NCBI GenBank assembly: GCA_027490345.1
Contig: JAIXYF010000359.1
Coordinates: forward strand, 1 to 6,741
Length of the DNA: 6,741 bases
Direction: 5' to 3'
Source of the DNA: Novosphingobium sp.
GTDB taxonomy: Bacteria > Pseudomonadota > Alphaproteobacteria > Sphingomonadales > Sphingomonadaceae
This document shows, one piece after another, positions 6,661-6,741 of this stretch. How positions within the stretch are numbered: position 1 is the first letter of the stretch; every line of letters begins with the position of its first letter. The position numbers and the translations under genes were made by a program. The notes under the pieces were generated by a model that ran no database searches, was not told where the DNA came from, and was given only the letters and a program-made list of their open reading frames with translations.

Positions 6661-6741
6661 GCCGCTTTCGGCGGCTTTCCCCCGTGCCGCTTTCGGCGGC
6701 TTGTCCCTTCGCCGCTCCCGGCGGTTCCCCATTGCCGAAAG
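6661..6741. repeat. Tandem array of 15-nt palindromic units, 25-bp period
   Basis: GCCGCTTTCGGCGGC occurs at 6661-6675 and 6686-6700, and a diverged copy GCCGCTCCCGGCGGT at 6711-6725. Each exact unit can fold as a GCCGC/GCGGC stem with a TTTCG loop. Units are spaced exactly 25 bp apart by pyrimidine-rich 10-base linkers. GCCGAAAG at 6734-6741 looks like the start of an inverted copy cut by the window edge. The 25-bp period is not a multiple of three, which argues against a coding repeat. It is REP-like in character; its function is unknown. Confidence 0.65.

Noticed and set aside
6638..6741. Minus-strand frame ending at TAG 6638-6640, possibly the C-terminus of a convergent gene
   Set aside because: It is open to the edge but only about 33 codons are visible, they are low-complexity, and the 25-bp repeat period breaks frame; too little to call a gene.

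Overview
The window is GC-rich (by eye about 65%) and densely coding. GCC/CGC/CTG-type codons dominate, Shine-Dalgarno sites are weak, and the gene families present point to an alphaproteobacterium, most likely a sphingomonad (Novosphingobium/Sphingobium-like). That placement is inferred from composition and protein flavour; there is no rRNA or other marker to fix it.

Layout, left to right. (1) Positions 1-1317, minus strand: the first 439 codons of isocitrate lyase (aceA), with the 3' end outside the window. (2) A 159-bp AT-rich divergent spacer (1318-1476) with a perfect 9-9-9 inverted repeat at 1411-1437. (3) Positions 1477-2874, plus: a RamB/PccR-type XRE regulator with a short-chain fatty acyl regulator (ScfR) C-terminal domain. 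(4) Positions 2969-4081, plus: an adenosine/adenine deaminase-superfamily enzyme with a twin-arginine-like signal peptide and an altered catalytic motif. (5) Positions 4063-5265, minus: a 12-helix MFS transporter whose 3' end overlaps the deaminase gene tail to tail by 19 bp. (6) A 238-bp divergent spacer with two weak dyads. (7) Positions 5504-6619, plus: a gamma-butyrobetaine dioxygenase-family Fe(II)/2-oxoglutarate enzyme. (8) A 13-bp GC-rich hairpin right after its stop, then an array of small hairpins with a 25-bp period running to the window end.

How the parts fit. The best supported unit is aceA plus its divergent regulator. The glyoxylate shunt enzyme sits back to back with a regulator family known to control acetate, propionate and glyoxylate genes, and the shared spacer holds a dyad resembling the RamB half-site. 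The rest looks like individually regulated accessory metabolism: an exported purine-deaminase-like enzyme, a transporter of unknown substrate, and a trimethylammonium/carnitine-type hydroxylase that may be functionally paired with the divergent transporter. No mobile element, CRISPR array, RNA gene or clearly new multi-gene system is visible. The most unusual signals are the deaminase active site, the operator dyad and the 3' hairpin array.
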